Notes under the pieces: model-generated
The model's database searches: none
The model's input: only the letters and a program-made list of their open reading frames with translations
Told to the model about the DNA's origin: nothing
Assembly (NCBI GenBank): GCA_027353465.1
Contig: DAIEHR010000247.1
Coordinates: forward strand, 1-45,281
Source of the DNA: Acetobacteraceae bacterium
Lineage (GTDB): Bacteria; Pseudomonadota; Alphaproteobacteria; Acetobacterales; Acetobacteraceae
Length of the DNA stretch: 45,281 bases
Direction of reading: 5' to 3'
Program-made: the position numbers and the translations under genes
Shown here: piece after piece, positions 1 through 10,309 of the stretch
Numbering within the stretch: the stretch's first letter is position 1
Layout of the letters: every line of letters begins with the position of its first letter

Positions 1-2500
1 TGAGGCCCTCCAGCACAACGACGACACTCAGGACGACGGCCGACACCAGCAGAAGATCGTAGCCATGAAGGGGTCCGAAGCGAAACAGATCCCGCCCAAG
101 CGGCAACGTGAGGATTAAAGCCAGCATCGCGACGGTTGCACCCGAGATCCATATCAGGGCGCGGTTGCGCTGGCCGATAAGGTCGCGCAGCGACGCGCCA
201 AAGCTGCGGTTGACCAGCACCAGTCCCAGATCGACCAGCACCAGCGAAACGAATGTCAGCGCCCGCACATCGTCGTTCGGCATTCCGCTGCGCAGCGCGA
301 ACACGTACAATCCTGCCAGCGCCAGGAAGGCGAAACTACCCTGCAACAGGCTCCAGGCGATGAGGGCCGGTGAGAACAGCACACTCTCGGGCGGTCGCGG
401 CGGCCGGTTCATGATGTTTTCCTCCTCCTTCTCCGCCTCGAACACCATCGAGCATACCGGGTCGATCACCATCTCCAGGAACGCGATATGAACTGGCCCG
501 AAGATCAGGGGCAGCCCAGTCAGCAGGGGCAGCAACGCCAACCCGGCAATCGGAACATGCACCGCGATGATGTAAGCCATCGCTTTGCGCAGGTTGTCGT
601 AAATGCGGCGCCCGAGCCGGATGGTTCGAACGATCGAGCCGAAATCGTCATCCAGCAGCACGAGCGACGCTGCCTCGCGCGCCACATCCGTCCCGCGTCC
701 ACCCATGGCGATGCCAATATCAGCGGCTTTCAGGGAGGGTGCATCGTTGACCCCATCGCCTGTCATCGAGACCACCTGGCCACTCGCCTTCAGCGCCTGC
801 ACGATCCGTAGCTTCTGCGCCGGCACGATGCGGGCGAAGATGTCAACGCGCTGGACGGTTTGCCGCAGCTCATCGTCGCCCATCCGCGCGATGCTGGGTC
901 CATCCACCACCGAGCCCGCATCGAGGCCGGCCTGGAGGGCGATTGCACGGGCGGTCAGCGCGTAGTCCCCGGTGATCATCACCACCCTTATGCCAGCCGC
1001 CCGGCATTCGGCGATGGCAGCCGGAACAGAGCGGCGCAGAGGGTCGGCAAGCCCGGCGAGCCCGAGCAGATGGAAGGTGAACGCTCGGGGCGATTCGGGC
1101 AGCGATGCATCCGCGCTCGCCTCCGCCACGGCCAGGACGCGCATGCCCGCCTCCGCAAGCCGATCGGCGTTGCGGGCAAGTTCGGCTCGTGCCGCCGGGT
1201 CTAGCCGGCAAAGCTGCGCGATCGCCTCCGGCGCACCCTTGGCCGCGACGCGCAGCTTGCCGCCCGCGGATGAACGCCATACCTGCGTCACCGCCAGAAG
1301 ATCGGGTTGCAGGCCATAGGTCCGCTCCAGGCTCCAGCCTGCCACATCGTCCCCGCCGGTCGCGGCAACCGCCTGGAACGCCTGATCCATCGGATCATAG
1401 GCATCCGGGGCGCTTGCCAGGGCGGCCGTCGTGACCAGCCGGCGAAACCCGGGCGGGGGTGGCCGGCCATCCACGATGGGCGCCATCTCGCCCTCGGCCT
1501 GCAGCGCGGCGACCGACATGCGGTTCTCCGTAAGCGTCCCTGTCTTGTCGGTGCAGAGCACGGTCGCTTCGCCCAGCGTTTCAATGGCTGACGCCCGGCG
1601 GGTAAGCACCCGCGCCCGCGACAGACGCCAGGCACCCATGACCATGAAAACAGTCAGCACCAGAGGAAATTCCTCCGGTAGCATCGACATGCCCAACGCG
1701 ATCCCCGCCAGCAATGCATCCAGCCACGCGCCACGGAAAAGACCGTAGAGCAGGACGACCAGAAGGCAGCAGACAAGCCCGGCCGCGGCGGAGATGCGAA
1801 CAATGCGTGCGGTCTGCCGGCTCAGGTTCGCGGGTGCGGTCTCGATCTCACCGAGCGCCTGGCCAATGCGGCCAATCTCGCTTTTCGGACCGGTCGCCCG
1901 CACCTCCGCCAGCCCTTGTCCGCGCACCACCAACGTGCCGGAGAACACATAAGGCAAATCATCGCCGCCGGGGTGCATATCCGGCATTATCGCCGCTTCG
2001 GAGGCGCGCTTGCGAACCGGTACCGATTCGCCAGTCAGCAGGGATTCATCGGTCTGCAGCTCGCGCGCCTCGATCAGCACGGCATCCGCCGGGACCCGGT
2101 CGCCTTCCGACAGGACGATGAGGTCGCTGCGCACCACCTCCCGCCCCGCGATCCGCAGGCGTTCGCCATCCCGGATCACCAACGCCCGGGGGCTGGTGAG
2201 GTCCCGCAGGGCGTCGAGCACGCGCTCGCTTCTCTCCTCCTGAATGACGGCGATCGCCACCGAGAGGGAGGCGAACACGAGCAGGAGTATTGCCTCCAGC
2301 CGGTCACCGAGCAGCAGATAGATCATGCCGGCGCCCAGAAGCATCCCGAACATCGGTTCGGAGATGATGTCCCATACGATGCGGACTAGCGATCGGCGCC
2401 CGGCACGCGGCAACTCATTCGGGCCGTCGCGCAGCAATTGTTCGGCCGCTTCCCTGGCACTCAAGCCACGCGGATTGACCTGAGCGGGATGGACGCTCAC
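1..2500 (-). CDS. Cation-translocating P-type ATPase, 3' end cut by window edge
   Basis: Reverse-strand frame opens at a GTG near 2500 (VSVHPAQVNPRGLSAREAAEQLL...), with the DKTGTLTEN phosphorylation motif near 1530-1560, MTGDGVNDAPS hinge near 750-770 and the LPEEFP membrane motif near 1658-1682. It is missing from the ORF track because the stop lies outside the window. Confidence 0.9.
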   Translation of the reverse strand, partial: MSVHPAQVNPRGLSAREAAEQLLRDGPNELPRAGRRSLVRIVWDIISEPMFGMLLGAGMIYLLLGDRLEAILLLVFASLSVAIAVIQEERSERVLDALRDLTSPRALVIRDGERLRIAGREVVRSDLIVLSEGDRVPADAVLIEARELQTDESLLTGESVPVRKRASEAAIMPDMHPGGDDLPYVFSGTLVVRGQGLAEVRATGPKSEIGRIGQALGEIETAPANLSRQTARIVRISAAAGLVCCLLVVLLYGLFRGAWLDALLAGIALGMSMLPEEFPLVLTVFMVMGAWRLSRARVLTRRASAIETLGEATVLCTDKTGTLTENRMSVAALQAEGEMAPIVDGRPPPPGFRRLVTTAALASAPDAYDPMDQAFQAVAATGGDDVAGWSLERTYGLQPDLLAVTQVWRSSAGGKLRVAAKGAPEAIAQLCRLDPAARAELARNADRLAEAGMRVLAVAEASADASLPESPRAFTFHLLGLAGLADPLRRSVPAAIAECRAAGIRVVMITGDYALTARAIALQAGLDAGSVVDGPSIARMGDDELRQTVQRVDIFARIVPAQKLRIVQALKASGQVVSMTGDGVNDAPSLKAADIGIAMGGRGTDVAREAASLVLLDDDFGSIVRTIRLGRRIYDNLRKAMAYIIAVHVPIAGLALLPLLTGLPLIFGPVHIAFLEMVIDPVCSMVFEAEKEEENIMNRPPRPPESVLFSPALIAWSLLQGSFAFLALAGLYVFALRSGMPNDDVRALTFVSLVLVDLGLVLVNRSFGASLRDLIGQRNRALIWISGATVAMLALILTLPLGRDLFRFGPLHGYDLLLVSAVVLSVVVVLEGL

Positions 2501-2689
2501 CGGGAACGCGCCGCTGTTACGCTGAACGCGTGGGTACGATCTGTTCGGCGGGTCATTCAGATGCCATCCGATCCTCTAAGAAGCCTCGGCCAGAAAGTGT
2601 CGCATGGAAGTGGCTTCCCGGACGCCCCTCGCGGCTGGGCGATGGCCGGCGTGCAGCCGGATTCCTAACGGTGGACCTTGGGAGGCGCC

Positions 2690-2803
2690 ATGACCAGGAT
2701 CAACGGGCCGGTCGCTGCCGTGCTGAAAGGGTTGAATTTTTCGGGATCAGCGAACGCGGAGCAGTCAGGAGAAGCCCACGAGCGGAAATCCTGCGCCGCC
2801 TGA
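2690..2803 (+). CDS. Possible 37-aa small ORF (MTRINGPVAAVLKGLNFSGSANAEQSGEAHERKSCAA)
   Basis: ATG preceded by GGGAGGCGCC (SD-like); no other gene supported in 2501-2910. Below the ORF track length cutoff. Confidence 0.25.
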   Translation: MTRINGPVAAVLKGLNFSGSANAEQSGEAHERKSCAA

Positions 2804-2910
2804 TCGTGAACGTCACAGGCGGTGGAGTTACACTTTGAATTACATCGCACCCGTTGCGTTTCATTTTTCCGCCTATACCTAGGTCAAGCTCACCGACCAG
2901 GAGATCGCCC

Positions 2911-3039
2911 ATGTCTCATCCGAAACGCCTGTTGAAAACCGCCTGCGCGATTGGCATGGCGCTGCTGCTGTCCGGCTGCGTGATTGTTCCGTGCTGCGGC
3001 GACGGATACTACCATCACCGGCACTATTGGGGTGACTGA
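2911..3039 (+). CDS. Small His-rich lipoprotein (42 aa)
   Basis: MSHPKRLLKTACAIGMALLLSGCVIVPCCGDGYYHHRHYWGD: signal peptide plus LSGC lipobox; upstream GACCAGGAG SD-like sequence. Confidence 0.6.
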   Translation: MSHPKRLLKTACAIGMALLLSGCVIVPCCGDGYYHHRHYWGD

Positions 3040-3044
3040 CACGC

Positions 3045-3680
3045 GTGAGTGAAACCGTACGCCGCTCCTCCGGCGGCCGGCCGACTGCCCAGGCGGCCGC
3101 CTTGCTGGAAACCATGATCCTGGACACCGCGACCGTGGCTTTCCTCGCCGACGGCTACGCCGCGACCTCGATCGAGGCCATCGCCAGGGCGTGCGGCATC
3201 GCCAAGCGCACGTTGTATGCCCGCTGGAGTGGCAAACCCGCGCTGTTCCGAGCAGTGCTGGAGCGCCTGATGGCGAAATGGCTGTCGGGCGCGGGCGATT
3301 GGTCCGCCCGCGAATCGTTGGCGGAGGCGCTGGACGAAGCCGCGGCCCGCATCCTGGAGGTTGCCCTGACGCCCGAAGCCATTGCGTTGAACCGACTGCT
3401 GATCGCCGAGAGTGCTCGGTTTCCCGAACTTCCCTTCATGATGCGCCAGGCGGGCGCCAGTCAGGGGACGGTTCGGATCGCCGCACTGCTGGAGAAGGCG
3501 ATTGCATCGCGAACCATACAGCCGTTGGACACGGCGTTCGCCGCCGAACAATTCCTGCATCTGGTTTTAGCTGGACCCCAACGCCGGGCACTGGGATTAG
3601 GGCCGGCTTTGGATGCGACGCAATTGGCGGCGTGGCGCAAATCCGCGGTAAAACTGTTCCTGTACGGCATTAAAAACTGA
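3045..3680 (+). CDS. TetR/AcrR family transcriptional regulator
   Basis: N-terminal HTH ATVAFLADGYAATSIEAIARACGIAKRTLYARWSGKPALFRAVLE; GTG start. Confidence 0.9.
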   Translation: MSETVRRSSGGRPTAQAAALLETMILDTATVAFLADGYAATSIEAIARACGIAKRTLYARWSGKPALFRAVLERLMAKWLSGAGDWSARESLAEALDEAAARILEVALTPEAIALNRLLIAESARFPELPFMMRQAGASQGTVRIAALLEKAIASRTIQPLDTAFAAEQFLHLVLAGPQRRALGLGPALDATQLAAWRKSAVKLFLYGIKN

Positions 3681-3745
3681 CGGTTGCCGGTTACGCCGGA
3701 AAGGTGTTACCGAAAGGTCATCTAACAATAGGGATTTGCGTCTTC

Positions 3746-4822
3746 ATGAAGCTTTTGCTGACGGGTGGATGCGGATTCATCGGCTCCGCCGTGGTGCGTC
3801 ACCTGCTTCGCCATACCGACCATGTGATCATCAACGTAGATAAGATGACCTATGCCGCCTCGGAAGATGCACTCGAAGACGGTATGAAACATAATCGTCA
3901 TATCTTGATCAAGGCCGATATCGCCGATGGCGCCGCCATGCGGCAGGTTTTTGAAACCCATGACCCTGATGCGGTGATGCATCTGGCGGCCGAAAGCCAT
4001 GTGGACCGTTCCATCGACGGGCCGGCTGATTTCGTCCAGACTAACGTCGTTGGCACGTTCGTGCTGCTGGAGGCCGCGAGACGACACTACGGCACCCTGC
4101 GGGGCGACAGGAAGGCAGCGTTCCGTTTTCATCACGTTTCTACCGACGAAGTGTTCGGCGCGCTGGAACACGATGACCCGCCGTTTACTGAAACCACGCC
4201 GTACGATCCGCGCAGCCCTTACTCCGCCACCAAGGCCGCATCCGATCATCTGGTCCGTGCCTGGAGCCACACCTACAAGCTGCCGACGATCGTTTCCAAC
4301 ACCTGCAACAACTACGGCCCGTGGCAGTTTCCGGAAAAGCTGATCCCGCTGGTGACGCTGAACGCGCTGCAGGGCAAGGATCTTCCGGTGTATGGCGACG
4401 GGTCAAACATGCGCGACTGGCTGTTCGTTGAGGACCATGCCGCCGCGCTGGTGCGGGTGCTAGAAATGGGCGTTCCGGGCGAAACCTACGCAATCGGAGG
4501 CCGCCAGCCGCGCACCAACCTGCAAGTCGTGCAGGCGATCTGCGCGCATCTGGACAAACGTGTCCCCGACCCCGCCGGCCCGCGGGGGCGTTTGATTCGA
4601 TTTGTTACCGACCGGCCGGGACACGACTTCCGCTATGAAATCGATCCCTCCCGCAGCGAGGTTGCATTGGACTGGAAGGCGCCGCACGATTTCGAAACCG
4701 GACTGGCGAAGACGATCGATTGGTATCTCGATCACCGAGCCTGGTGGGAAGCGCTGCAGGCAGCGAAATACGCTGGCCAGCGTTTAGGCACCTCGACTGA
4801 AGACAAAGGAAAAGCAGCATGA
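3746..4822 (+). CDS. rfbB: dTDP-glucose 4,6-dehydratase
   Basis: [21 protein letters not shown] (Rossmann), [35 protein letters not shown] motifs; start trimmed to internal ATG. Confidence 0.95.
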   Translation: MKLLLTGGCGFIGSAVVRHLLRHTDHVIINVDKMTYAASEDALEDGMKHNRHILIKADIADGAAMRQVFETHDPDAVMHLAAESHVDRSIDGPADFVQTNVVGTFVLLEAARRHYGTLRGDRKAAFRFHHVSTDEVFGALEHDDPPFTETTPYDPRSPYSATKAASDHLVRAWSHTYKLPTIVSNTCNNYGPWQFPEKLIPLVTLNALQGKDLPVYGDGSNMRDWLFVEDHAAALVRVLEMGVPGETYAIGGRQPRTNLQVVQAICAHLDKRVPDPAGPRGRLIRFVTDRPGHDFRYEIDPSRSEVALDWKAPHDFETGLAKTIDWYLDHRAWWEALQAAKYAGQRLGTSTEDKGKAA

Positions 4823-5694
4823 AGGGCATCTTGCTGGCCGGCGGTTCCGGCACGCGCCTGCATCCGATGACCCTGGCGGCGTCAAAGCAGCTTCTGCCGG
4901 TCTACGACAAACCGATGGTTTATTACCCGCTGTCCACCCTGATGCTAGCAGGTATCCAGGACATCATGCTGATCTCCACGCCGGAGGATCTGCCACAGTT
5001 CAAGCGCCTGCTGGGCGACGGCTCGCGGTTCGGCGTCCGGTTTGAATACGCGGTTCAACCGAAGCCCGATGGCATTGCCCAGGCGTTCCTGATCGGTCGC
5101 GACTGGCTGGGCGGCGAACCCTGTGCGCTGGCCCTCGGCGACAACCTGATCCACGCCGACCATCTGTCCACCCTGTTGCGGGCCGCGGCATCCCGGCCGG
5201 TTGGTGCCTCGGTTTTCGCCTATCAGGTCCGCGATCCCGAACGTTATGGCGTGGTATCCTTCGACGCCAAGGGCAAGGCGGTGGAAGTGGTGGAAAAGCC
5301 GACCGCGCCAATCAGCAACTGGGCCATCACCGGGTTATATTTCTACGACAAGCACGTCAGCGACATTGCGCCCCAGATCAAGCCGTCCGCGCGCGGGGAA
5401 CTGGAGATTACCGATCTGAACCGCGTGTATCTGGAAATGGGCACGCTGAACGTCGAGAAACTCTCGCGCGGCTGCGCCTGGCTGGATGCTGGCACGCCCG
5501 ACAGCCTGTTGCAGGCGGCAACCTTCGTGCAGACGATCCAATCGCGCACCGGCATGCTTGTTGGCTGCCCGGAAGAGGTCGCTTTCCGCATGGGCTTCAT
5601 CGACGCCGATCGCCTGCGGTATCACGCCACCCATTTAGGCAAGACCGATCTGGGCCGGGCGCTGCTGGAACTGGCCGAGGGGGAAGTCGAGTGA
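4819..5694 (+). CDS. rfbA: Glucose-1-phosphate thymidylyltransferase
   Basis: [50 protein letters not shown] overlap with rfbB. Confidence 0.96.
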   Translation: MKGILLAGGSGTRLHPMTLAASKQLLPVYDKPMVYYPLSTLMLAGIQDIMLISTPEDLPQFKRLLGDGSRFGVRFEYAVQPKPDGIAQAFLIGRDWLGGEPCALALGDNLIHADHLSTLLRAAASRPVGASVFAYQVRDPERYGVVSFDAKGKAVEVVEKPTAPISNWAITGLYFYDKHVSDIAPQIKPSARGELEITDLNRVYLEMGTLNVEKLSRGCAWLDAGTPDSLLQAATFVQTIQSRTGMLVGCPEEVAFRMGFIDADRLRYHATHLGKTDLGRALLELAEGEVE

Positions 5695-6248
5695 ACGTCG
5701 AAGCGCTGGCCATTCCCGCCGTTAAGCTGATTACCCCTCCGCGGTTCCGCGATGCACGGGGCTTCTTCTCGGAAACCTGGAATCAGGGCCGGTTCGCGGA
5801 TGCGGGTATCCCTGGGCCGTTCATCCAGGACAACCATGCCGTTTCCAACGGCATCGGCGTTCTGCGCGGTCTGCATTGCCAGATCGGGCCGAATGCCCAG
5901 GGCAAGCTGGTCCGTTGCGTCAAGGGCGCGATCTATGACGTGGCGGTGGACGTCCGCCACGGCTCCCCGACCTTCGGTCAGTATGTTGGCGCCCAGATCA
6001 GTGCCGAGAATTGGACGCAAATCTGGGTTCCGCCGGGCTTTCTGCATGGCTACTGCACGCTGACCGAGGATACCGAGGTGATCTACAAGGTCACCGGCGC
6101 CTATGACAAAGCGGCGGAACGTGGGGCGATCTGGAACGACCCGGATATCGGCATCGCATGGCCGGTTTCAGCCGATCAGGTGATCCTGTCCGACAAGGAC
6201 AAGGTGCTGCCGCGCCTACGCGACCTGCCGGTGCTGTTCAATGTCTGA
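5691..6248 (+). CDS. rfbC: dTDP-4-dehydrorhamnose 3,5-epimerase
   Basis: [51 protein letters not shown] motifs. Confidence 0.95.
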   Translation: MNVEALAIPAVKLITPPRFRDARGFFSETWNQGRFADAGIPGPFIQDNHAVSNGIGVLRGLHCQIGPNAQGKLVRCVKGAIYDVAVDVRHGSPTFGQYVGAQISAENWTQIWVPPGFLHGYCTLTEDTEVIYKVTGAYDKAAERGAIWNDPDIGIAWPVSADQVILSDKDKVLPRLRDLPVLFNV

Positions 6249-7134
6249 CGCGGGGCGCCCGATCCTGGTAACGGGCGGCTCCGGCCAGTTGGCGTCTTCG
6301 TTGGCGGGCGGCGCTTCAGTATTGCGGGTCGGGCGTCCGGCGTTCGATTTCGACCGTCCGGACACAATCGAAGCGGCGTTTCGTGCCGCCAATCCGCGGC
6401 TGGTGGTCAATGCCGCCGCCTATACCGCCGTTGACGCGGCGGAAAAGGATGTCGAGGCAGCCTATCGCGCCAACCGCGATGGCCCCGCCATCCTCGCCGC
6501 GCTTTGCGCCGCCGCGGACATCCCGTTGATCCATGTCTCCACGGACTACGTGTTCGATGGGACCAAGACTTCGCCCTATGTCGAAACCGACGCCGTCGGG
6601 CCCCAGGGCGTCTATGGCGCCAGTAAGCTGGCGGGCGAACAGGCCGTGATGGAATCGGGCGCCAAGGCGATCATTCTGCGTACCGCATGGGTCTATGCCG
6701 CGACCGGCAAGAACTTCGTCCGCACCATGCTGACGGTCGGCAAGACCCGTGACCGCCTGACCGTGGTGGGCGACCAGCACGGCTGTCCGACGACCGCCGA
6801 CGATCTGGGCGACGCGATCCGGGCGATCATCGGCCATTTGGATCAAGGCGGGTGGAACCAAGCCTACCAAGGTATTTTCCACGCCGCTGGTTCTGGTGAG
6901 ACCACATGGCACGGGCTTGCGGTCGCGACGTTTCAGGAAGCTGCTCGGCACGGCGCCAAAGTGCCCGAAGTCGCGCCGATCGCGACGGCCGATTGGCCGA
7001 CACCGGCGAAACGCCCGGCGAATTCGCGGCTGGACTGCACCCGCTTGCAGAGCGTATTCGGTATCCGGCTACCGCATTGGCGGGACAGCCTGACCCGCAC
7101 CGTGGATACGATTTTCGCGACCGCACCGCCCTGA
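6241..7134 (+). CDS. rfbD: dTDP-4-dehydrorhamnose reductase
   Basis: ILVTGGSGQLASSL, NAAAYTAVDAAEKD, STDYVFDGTKTSPYVETD, YGASKLAGEQ motifs; overlaps rfbC. Confidence 0.94.
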   Translation: MSDAGRPILVTGGSGQLASSLAGGASVLRVGRPAFDFDRPDTIEAAFRAANPRLVVNAAAYTAVDAAEKDVEAAYRANRDGPAILAALCAAADIPLIHVSTDYVFDGTKTSPYVETDAVGPQGVYGASKLAGEQAVMESGAKAIILRTAWVYAATGKNFVRTMLTVGKTRDRLTVVGDQHGCPTTADDLGDAIRAIIGHLDQGGWNQAYQGIFHAAGSGETTWHGLAVATFQEAARHGAKVPEVAPIATADWPTPAKRPANSRLDCTRLQSVFGIRLPHWRDSLTRTVDTIFATAPP

Positions 7135-7251
7135 AACCAACTTTGCGGCGATATGCATCGTGCGATACTGTCTAAGCAGGACATCGCCCGCGCCCGACGG
7201 TTCGCGTCCGGCCCTGGCGGCGCCGCCGCCGTCACGAGGCATGGACACATA

Positions 7252-7500
7252 ATGTCGCGTATCATCGAAATTCTGTTGTTCGTGACCCCGTTCCTCGCCT
7301 TTGCCGGTTGGCGGTTGCTGTTCCCGTCGCCGCTGCCGCCGCTATGGCTGCTGCAATGCTTGGCGGCCGCGGTGGCGCTGATGCTTCTGGCCTTGCTCTG
7401 GTCACGACACCAGGATGCCGGTGATGCGAACCAGGCTTATGTGCCCGCCCGCCTGGTCGATGGTCAGATCGTACCCGCCCAACCGGCCCCGCCTCGGTGA
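7252..7500 (+). CDS. Small membrane protein, DUF6111-like
   Basis: MSRIIEILLFVTPFLAFAGWRLLFPSP...AYVPARLVDGQIVPAQPAPPR: two hydrophobic helices and a VPARLVDGQIVP tail; 4-nt overlap with the next gene. Confidence 0.65.
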   Translation: MSRIIEILLFVTPFLAFAGWRLLFPSPLPPLWLLQCLAAAVALMLLALLWSRHQDAGDANQAYVPARLVDGQIVPAQPAPPR

Positions 7501-8636
7501 CATTCGCCGATCCCGCATTAGGTCGCGTCTGGGACACGCTGCCCGATGCCCGGATCGTGGGCGGCGCGGTTCGCGATGCGTTGGCGGGGCGAGATGTCGC
7601 CGACTACGATCTGGCAACGCCCTTGCCGCCCGACGCCGTCATGGCGGCGCTGAAGAATGCCGGCATCAAGGTCGTGCCCACAGGCCTGGCACATGGCACA
7701 GTCACCGCCGTGGTGGATGGCCGGCCCTTTGAGATCACCACTTTGCGCCGCGACGTGGAAACCGACGGCCGGCATGCCGTGGTGGCGTTCACCGCGGACT
7801 GGCGGCAGGATGCCTCCCGCCGGGATTTCACCATCAACGCCATGTCGATGACCCGCGACGGGACCGTATTCGACTACTTTGGCGGGCGTGCCGATCTGGA
7901 TTCGGGGCGGATTCGGTTCGTCGGCGACCCGGCCACGCGAATCGCCGAGGATTACCTGCGCGTCCTAAGGTTTTTCCGCTTCCAAGCCCGGTATGGCCGG
8001 GTCGCTCCCGATGACGCCACACTCCGGGCCTTGCACGCCGGAATTCCCGGCCTGGGCCGCCTGTCGATGGAGCGGGTGTGGCACGAGCTGCGCCGCATTC
8101 TGGCCGCCCCCGACCCGGCCGAGGCAATCGGGTTGATGCGCACATTGGGCATCTGGCGGGCGGTGGTTCCGGAAGCCTCGGCCGACGCGGACCTGACCGC
8201 GCTGCCCGCCGATCCGGTGCTGCGGCTGGCCGCGCTGTTGAGCGGCAATCCGCTGGAACTGGCAACGCGGTTGAAACTGTCGAACGAGGACCGCGATCGC
8301 CTGGTTCGGCTGACGGCCACGCCGCCCGTGCACGGTTCCGATGCGGATCTGCGCCGGTTGCTGGCCGATCACCTGCCCCGGGATCTGATTGACCGCACAT
8401 GGCTGGACGGCGACGAACCCGCGCGCCAGCGCCTGAGCACGATGAAGCGGCCAGTTTTCCCGCTGGAGGGACGCGACGTGGTGGCCCTGGGCGTCCCACC
8501 CGGACCGTCCGTGGGGGCGTTGCTGCGCGACGTCCGGCAATGGTGGATGGACGGCGGGTGCCTCGCCAAACGCATGGCTTGCATGACCGAACTTGCGCAA
8601 AGGGCCAATCTGCCCAAGATGAACGCAAAGAGGTGA
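7497..8636 (+). CDS. cca: CCA tRNA nucleotidyltransferase / poly(A) polymerase family
   Basis: RIVGGAVRDALAGRDVADYDLATP, RRDFTINAMSM, RFQARYG motifs; GTG start. Confidence 0.92.
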   Translation: MTFADPALGRVWDTLPDARIVGGAVRDALAGRDVADYDLATPLPPDAVMAALKNAGIKVVPTGLAHGTVTAVVDGRPFEITTLRRDVETDGRHAVVAFTADWRQDASRRDFTINAMSMTRDGTVFDYFGGRADLDSGRIRFVGDPATRIAEDYLRVLRFFRFQARYGRVAPDDATLRALHAGIPGLGRLSMERVWHELRRILAAPDPAEAIGLMRTLGIWRAVVPEASADADLTALPADPVLRLAALLSGNPLELATRLKLSNEDRDRLVRLTATPPVHGSDADLRRLLADHLPRDLIDRTWLDGDEPARQRLSTMKRPVFPLEGRDVVALGVPPGPSVGALLRDVRQWWMDGGCLAKRMACMTELAQRANLPKMNAKR

Positions 8637-8641
8637 GACTG

Positions 8642-8902
8642 ATGCCAAAAATCGAAATCTATACCCAACCTTGGTGCCCCTACTGCGAGCGGGCCGTTCA
8701 TATGCTGACCACCAAAGGCGTCGAATTCACGGAAATCGACGCACCCCAAGGCTCCAAGGCTCGGATTGAGGCCCGCGAACGGTCTGGCGGGCGGACATCC
8801 GCGCCGCAGATATTCATCGACGGCCAGCATATCGGCGGCTGCGATGACCTGGTGGCATTGGACCGGGCCGGTAAACTGAACCCGCTGCTGGGCCTGGCGT
8901 GA
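8642..8902 (+). CDS. grxC: Glutaredoxin 3
   Basis: MPKIEIYTQPWCPYCERAVHML (CPYC), SGGRTSAPQIFIDGQHIGGCDDL. Confidence 0.95.
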   Translation: MPKIEIYTQPWCPYCERAVHMLTTKGVEFTEIDAPQGSKARIEARERSGGRTSAPQIFIDGQHIGGCDDLVALDRAGKLNPLLGLA

Positions 8903-8921
8903 TTGTCAGATGTGATTCTAC

Positions 8922-8946
8922 TGGCACTCGGTTGATACGAGTGCCA
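8922..8946. repeat. 9-bp perfect inverted repeat TGGCACTCG-gttgata-CGAGTGCCA
   Basis: Read directly; about 20 bp downstream of grxC, no T-tract. Confidence 0.8.
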
Positions 8947-8995
8947 AATTAGGTCATGTCATTGTCATGCGTTTAGGTCTCCGTCAGGGCCAGGA

Positions 8996-9457
8996 ATGAT
9001 CCATTACCAGTTACAATGCGGCCGGTCGCATGGGTTCGACGGCTGGTTCAAGGATAGTGCCAGCTTCGAGAAGCAGGCAAAGCGCGGCCTGATCGAGTGC
9101 CCCGATTGCGGGGGCACCGATATTGAACGTGCGCTGATGGCGCCAGCCGTGGCGAAGCGGCAATCGACGCCGGTTCCGGCCCAGGCAGAAGCACCCGCCC
9201 AGGCGGCGCCAGCGCCTGTCGCTGCCGTCCAGATGCCCGCCCGTATGATCGCGGCGTTGCAGCGCATCCGAGCAGAGGTTGAGAAGAATTGCGAGTATGT
9301 CGGGCCGGATTTCGCTGACCAGGCGCGGGCCATGCATCGCGGCGAGACGGAAGCGAAACCGATTTATGGGGAGACCTCGGACGAACAGGCCGAAAGTCTT
9401 ATCGAGGAAGGCATCGAGGTGGCACAGATTCCCTGGGTTCCGCGCGCCGACGGTTGA
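8996..9457 (+). CDS. DUF1178 family zinc-ribbon-like protein
   Basis: MIHYQLQCGRSHGFDGWFKDSASFEKQAKRGLIECPDCGGTDIERALMAPAV. Confidence 0.85.
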   Translation: MIHYQLQCGRSHGFDGWFKDSASFEKQAKRGLIECPDCGGTDIERALMAPAVAKRQSTPVPAQAEAPAQAAPAPVAAVQMPARMIAALQRIRAEVEKNCEYVGPDFADQARAMHRGETEAKPIYGETSDEQAESLIEEGIEVAQIPWVPRADG

Positions 9458-9466
9458 CCCGGGCAG

Positions 9467-10240
9467 CTAGTCCCAGGCAATCGGCGCCCGGACGACATCC
9501 ACCGTGCCGTTCCCCCGAAGCCGGACGACATTGACCGATTTGGCCAGGTCGGGCGAACCGGAATAATGCGCTGGCACCGTCGTCCCTGTCCCGACCTCCG
9601 CCGCTCGGTTCCAGTGTCCCAGTGCCAGATAGTCGGCCTTAGTCGCCTCGATTTCGGCATTGCTGATCAGCCAGGATGGGCGCAGCGGAATCGCGCCATC
9701 ATCCTCGTAATGACCATGCGCCAGGGTAATATGCCATCGGGCGGTGCGGGGCCGAGGTTCGCGCAAAGGGACCATGTTGCTGTAATCAACGTGAGCATGC
9801 CCCCAAATCTCCAGGTCGTGGTCGGGGAAATGGATTGTCAGAGCGTGCGTCACGCCAATGATGTGGACATTCGGCAGCTTGTTCAGGCCGCCGCGCAGCC
9901 AGACGGAATCCGGCGTTACCGGATCGTGATTGCCCGGCAGCACGACGACGGGCCGCCCGATATCGGCCAGCAGTGCGACGCACTGCGCGACGATCGCCGG
10001 GGACTGGCGATTGTTGTCGAAGATATCGCCGACCAGCAGCACGTAATCGGCGTTGTGCTCCTTCGCGGCGTTCAACACGACCCGAAGGCCGGTGGTGCCG
10101 TCTTCTCCGTAAGGGCCTTGATGCGGATCGTCATCGACGTGAAGGTCGGAACTGTGCACGAGCACGATGTCTGAAGCCAAGGTTCTGTATCCATCCAAAC
10201 TGTCATCGTCCATCAGACCGGCGCAAACGGCGGTCGTCAA
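9467..10240 (-). CDS. Metallophosphoesterase family protein
   Basis: VHSSDLHVD, LVGDIFDNNR, LPGNHDPVT, GHAHVDY, LAHGHYEDD metal-binding motifs. The true start may be internal. Confidence 0.87.
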   Translation of the reverse strand: MTTAVCAGLMDDDSLDGYRTLASDIVLVHSSDLHVDDDPHQGPYGEDGTTGLRVVLNAAKEHNADYVLLVGDIFDNNRQSPAIVAQCVALLADIGRPVVVLPGNHDPVTPDSVWLRGGLNKLPNVHIIGVTHALTIHFPDHDLEIWGHAHVDYSNMVPLREPRPRTARWHITLAHGHYEDDGAIPLRPSWLISNAEIEATKADYLALGHWNRAAEVGTGTTVPAHYSGSPDLAKSVNVVRLRGNGTVDVVRAPIAWD

Positions 10241-10309
10241 CCGTCATTGGCCTGGTTGGCAGCCTTGCGGTAGGATTTGGCCAACGATAACCGCGAGGAA
10301 CCAGACGCC

